Origin: Physcia stellaris
Taxonomy: Eukaryota > Ascomycota > Lecanoromycetes > Caliciales > Physciaceae
Assembly (NCBI GenBank): GCA_018902385.1
Contig: JABSSW010000008.1
Coordinates: 310,001-374,000, forward strand
Direction of reading: 5' to 3'
DNA: 64,000 nt
The notes under the pieces are model-generated. The model was not told where the DNA came from, ran no database searches, and was given only the letters and a program-made list of their open reading frames with translations. The translations under genes were made by a program, and so were the position numbers. Positions 60,897-64,000 of the stretch are shown here, in pieces (position 1 is the first letter of the stretch; each line of letters starts with the position of its first letter).

Positions 60897-62235
60897 GAAC
60901 TGCGTGGCAATGCCTGGGTACCTACAGACAAGATTAGTATAAGGAATACAGATGTTGGCCTTGGCTTCTCAATCTTTGAATTTGTATTTAGATTGCTTGT
61001 ACCTAAGACAAGAACAGGAGTCCGTAGCCGACGATTACCATGTGTCCGGTATCTGTGATGTTCCACGTCAGTTTAGCTAGGCTCGAATGCGTTTGATAGA
61101 AAGCTTTCCGAGTTCAATATTGCAAAAACCCCAGGTGCTGTAGACGGACAGTTCTCGGCCATGGCCCCATCCATGCCGGTCACCCGCATGGTTTCGAGCT
61201 GAATGCATTGACTAGAGCGACGAGGCAATGTGCTTTTGGACGGAGAGAACCATTGCTTAAGTCGTTGCGAGAAACTTCTGCTGTCAAGGCTCTGCTTTCT
61301 TCCGTTTGTACACTTGCAAGAGCGATTGTGTCTACACGCATTGTCCCTCGAGGTGCTGCAGTCATATCATTGCTAGGTAAAGAAGAGGCTAGCAAGAAGG
61401 GTTTTTCATCGTCGTTCATTCGTGGCGCTTGAAACGGAGCATGACTCTGAGACTTTGCTGCATGCTTGGGATATCGGACAGTCTAGTGGCTTCCCGACAC
61501 TGGAAAGGAAAAAAGGGATGCTCCCATATAGTGACCAGAAGGACTCACCTGCCAAACGGAGTGCGCCGCCGAATTTTTCATTTATCAAACTGACCATCTA
61601 TTCTGTGACTCGCAACATTCTATCTGTGCGAATGCAGATTCCGGCCAGAGACAGGTGGACTTCTGATCTCGACATGCTCCTAATTCTCGCTATTAAATTA
61701 TTGCTCACGACGCCGAGTCCCGCGCGACCTGAAAATTGTCGTCCTCAGTCACCACGACATCCAAGTGAGCGTGGCAGTGAAAAAGTGCTCCATGGATTTG
61801 GCCGTCGCTGCAGGGCCGGAAGTCGATTGCATACAACAGTTATCAAATCCGAAGAGCCCAACATTGGAAGCTAAGCATGGGATAACTGCTCAGGATGTTG
61901 GGTCATCTGATGAAGACCGCTGAGCCACTGTCGTGAAATGTTGGATCATCAAAGGAGGTCTGACAGGTTAGATGGGGTCAAAGGTATGACGAAAGCGGAT
62001 CTGTATGCTAGGAAGTATGGTAGACGCAAACCGCCTAAATGTCTCGTTACCGCTCCTGCTTTTCTCTTCTCCCTCTCACGACCATTCAGCCTTGTCCCAC
62101 CCAGTATGAAGGGCACGAAGTGTGTCATGATCTTGGCGCCAACGCCCCAGTGTGTAGTGGCCATTCGACCGATTCGTCTCCAGCAATGACCAAATCTACA
62201 CCATATCGCTGTTCTACAGTCAACTTCTCGATAAT
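60897..62235. other. Intergenic region, no gene seen
   Basis: Open frames stay at or below 150 codons (61422-61874) and none has recognisable content. No repeats or mobile-element ends seen. Confidence 0.45.
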
Positions 62236-62817
62236 TCATATCATCATGTAGCAATATGGACCCTTCGCAGCTAACACAGTGCGTGTAACATCTGCGGCAA
62301 GTGTCCTGAACGACCCAGCGCTGGGTGCAGAAGCCGAAGCCCCAAACGGATCGAGTGCGGTGGCAGCTCGAGAGGGCGATAGATTTGAAGGAATGGCATG
62401 GGCTTTTGTCAATGATGCCCAGATTTCGACTTCGGTGGTTGTAGATTTCTCAAAATCTCTTTCGAAGCTGCAAGATCCGGTAGACACAGCATACTAGACC
62501 GATGCGGGGTTAGTGTACTCCACATGGCCGCATGGTTCCTTCTTTTGCAATTGTACAGGGGTAATATCTCTTAATTGATTATTTACATCTAACAAGCCCG
62601 ATAGAATTCTTCTATCGTAAGCCGGACAAGGGAAGCGTTCTTCTTGGATTGATCCTTCCTCAATACTGATATCAGCCATTCGAGAGATACTGGATTGTGC
62701 CTTCGGCTTCCGTGGACTCCGCGCGCTAGCGGAATATTCGCCGGTGCCCGCCAAGACGATCAAACTTTCAGCTTCGATTTCTCTGCTTAAGTGCTTATCC
62801 CCGTCAGCCTGATCCAT
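62236..62817 (-). CDS. Hypothetical protein, about 162 aa, 2 exons, divergent from acc1
   Basis: A minus-strand frame is interrupted by a single TAG at 62494-62496. The preceding bases look like a fungal 3' splice site (CTAAC branch, then TCTAG). Removing 62586-62494 (GTAAAT..TAG, 93 nt) joins SGLLD to YAVSTG in phase. The first in-frame ATG is at 62817 (MDQADGDKHLSREIE), but the open frame extends upstream with protein-like Lys/Ser/Arg-rich sequence, so an earlier exon is possible. The C-terminal half is Ala/Ser/Thr-rich (AATALDPFGASASAPSAGSF). The family is not recognised. About 208 bases separate its putative start from that of acc1. Confidence 0.45.
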
Positions 62818-63025
62818 ATCAATCGCTCCTTCACTCCGATCCTCCACCTCCACTCCCTTCCCTCGTCGTCGCTGACTCCTCGAGCTCTTGCTCGCCGGCA
62901 GAGTCAGATCCTTCTTACTCTTTGGAGCAGTTTCGGCCTTAATGGCATAGCTTGCCCACTGCTGTATCCAACTACCTTTGTTTCAGCTCGGCCTTCACGG
63001 TTGGCTTTGAAGACACCTTTTCACA

Positions 63026-64000
63026 ATGTCTGGCTCAGGCCCCAACGGGCTACCAAAGACGAATGGCGTCACCAAACCCATCGTCAATGGCCATACCAGC
63101 TCCTACGCAGCCAAGCACAACCTCCCCGCCCATTTCATCGGTGGTAATCACCTGGCGGCAGCACCAGCTAGCCGGGTAAAGGACTTCGTTGCCAACAATG
63201 ACGGACATACTGTCATCACTTCAGTAAGCCATTCTCGTCCCCCAAGAATTCCGCGGGCTTCCCACGCTCACCAATGCTCTATCTAGGTTCTCATCGCGAA
63301 CAACGGTATTGCAGCTGTCAAAGAGATAAGGTCCGTTCGAAAATGGGCCTACGAAACATTTGGAGACGAAAGGGCGATTCAATTCACAGTCATGGCTACA
63401 CCAGAAGATTTGCGAGCCAATGCGGATTACATCCGAATGGCAGATCAATACGTCGAGGTAGGTACCTCTTGAGCGCCTACAGCCAATGACCTTCGATTGC
63501 TGGAGGCAACAATGAGGGACAACTGCTGACCGATCCTCTTTCCGTCAGGTTCCGGGAGGAACTAACAACAATAATTACGCCAATGTTGAGCTTATTGTGG
63601 ATGTCGCGGAGCGTATGAATGTTCATGCCGTGTGGGCAGGATGGTGAGCATCGCCAGTTGCGCTTGAGTGTGATGATTGACAAATCCACAGGGGTCATGC
63701 CTCGGAAAACCCAGCGCTTCCGGAAAGTTTAGCAGCTTCACCTAAGAAAATTGTCTTCATCGGTCCTCCAGGCTCGGCGATGCGATCACTGGGTGACAAG
63801 ATATCTTCAACCATCGTTGCGCAACATGCCAAAGTACCTTGTATACCTTGGTCGGGAGAGGGCGTAGATCAAGTCGTCGTTGACGAGCACGGGATCGTAA
63901 CTGTGGCTGACGATATATATGACAAGGGCTGCACACATAACCCGCAGGAGGGACTGGAGATGGCCCGGAAGATTGGTTTTCCAATTATGGTGAAAGCATC
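63026..64000 (+). CDS. acc1: Acetyl-CoA carboxylase, N-terminal part (cut by window end)
   Basis: It carboxylates acetyl-CoA to malonyl-CoA, the first committed step of fatty-acid synthesis, as a large multidomain biotin enzyme in the cytosol. Exons seen are 63026-63223, 63287-63457, 63549-63643 and 63692 onward; introns of 63, 91 and 48 nt, all GT..AG. The protein starts [14 protein letters not shown]. The biotin carboxylase N-domain then shows [74 protein letters not shown] and [16 protein letters not shown]. The window ends within [10 protein letters not shown], the start of the ATP-grasp nucleotide-binding loop. Roughly 270 of an expected 2,200-2,300 residues are present. Frame intact. 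Confidence 0.97.

Noticed and set aside
60038-61066. 342-codon open frame on the minus strand, Pro/Leu/Ala-rich
   Set aside because: It is the antisense shadow of the Gly/Asn/Ser-rich repeats: their codon pattern leaves no stops on the other strand. It has no start context or domain.

Overview
The window is nuclear DNA of a filamentous ascomycete (Pezizomycotina). The evidence is short spliceosomal introns of about 45-130 nt with GT..AG ends and CTAAC-like branch sites, a NACHT-ankyrin NLR-type gene, and proteins matching ascomycete families (Cbr1, Cdc27/APC3, Gus1, Acc1, Snd2, PLAC8, histone H4). My recall of the closest relatives points to Leotiomycetes, but this is unproven.

Layout. 1-2440: gene-free DNA with short tandem repeats. 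2440-9572: a dead, extremely AT-rich Ty3/gypsy retrotransposon on the minus strand, with gag zinc knuckle, protease, reverse transcriptase and integrase recognisable. 10014-15399: a broken NLR-like gene (DUF7708-like N-terminus, NACHT, ankyrin repeats) split by a TA-flanked MITE that holds a second foldback element. 15400-28086: gene-poor, with one small secreted-type protein and a TALE homeobox gene. 28087-31521: a RING/ZZ-like/SH3 protein and a small ORF. 31785-32303: a MITE with 86-bp inverted repeats. 36855-36966: an intron-containing tRNA-Ile(UAU). 38645-48733: a gene-dense block with an MCT-type MFS transporter, histone H4, Cbr1, a DUF3605 protein, Snd2/TMEM208 and Cdc27. 50754-52685: a repeat-tailed protein of unknown function with a possible PD-(D/E)XK core. 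53360-64000: an NCS1 permease relic, Gus1, a PLAC8 protein, a Gly/Asn/Ser-rich secreted protein, a small gene, and the 5' part of Acc1, cut by the window end.

Two cross-cutting observations matter most. First, the AT-rich element lacks CpC/GpG by eye and has very little CpT/ApG, while CpA and CpG are kept. This is opposite to classical CpA-directed RIP, and the core of the MITE at 31.8 kb looks similar. Second, at least six reading-frame breaks, including those in conserved genes (Cbr1, the DUF3605 gene), sit in short homopolymers that are each one base too short. Base-calling error is therefore a serious alternative to pseudogenisation.

The genes do not form a pathway or cluster. Apart from the NLR and transposons, most recognisable ones are housekeeping: lipid/electron transfer (Cbr1, Acc1), translation (Gus1, tRNA), ER targeting (Snd2), cell cycle (Cdc27) and chromatin (H4).
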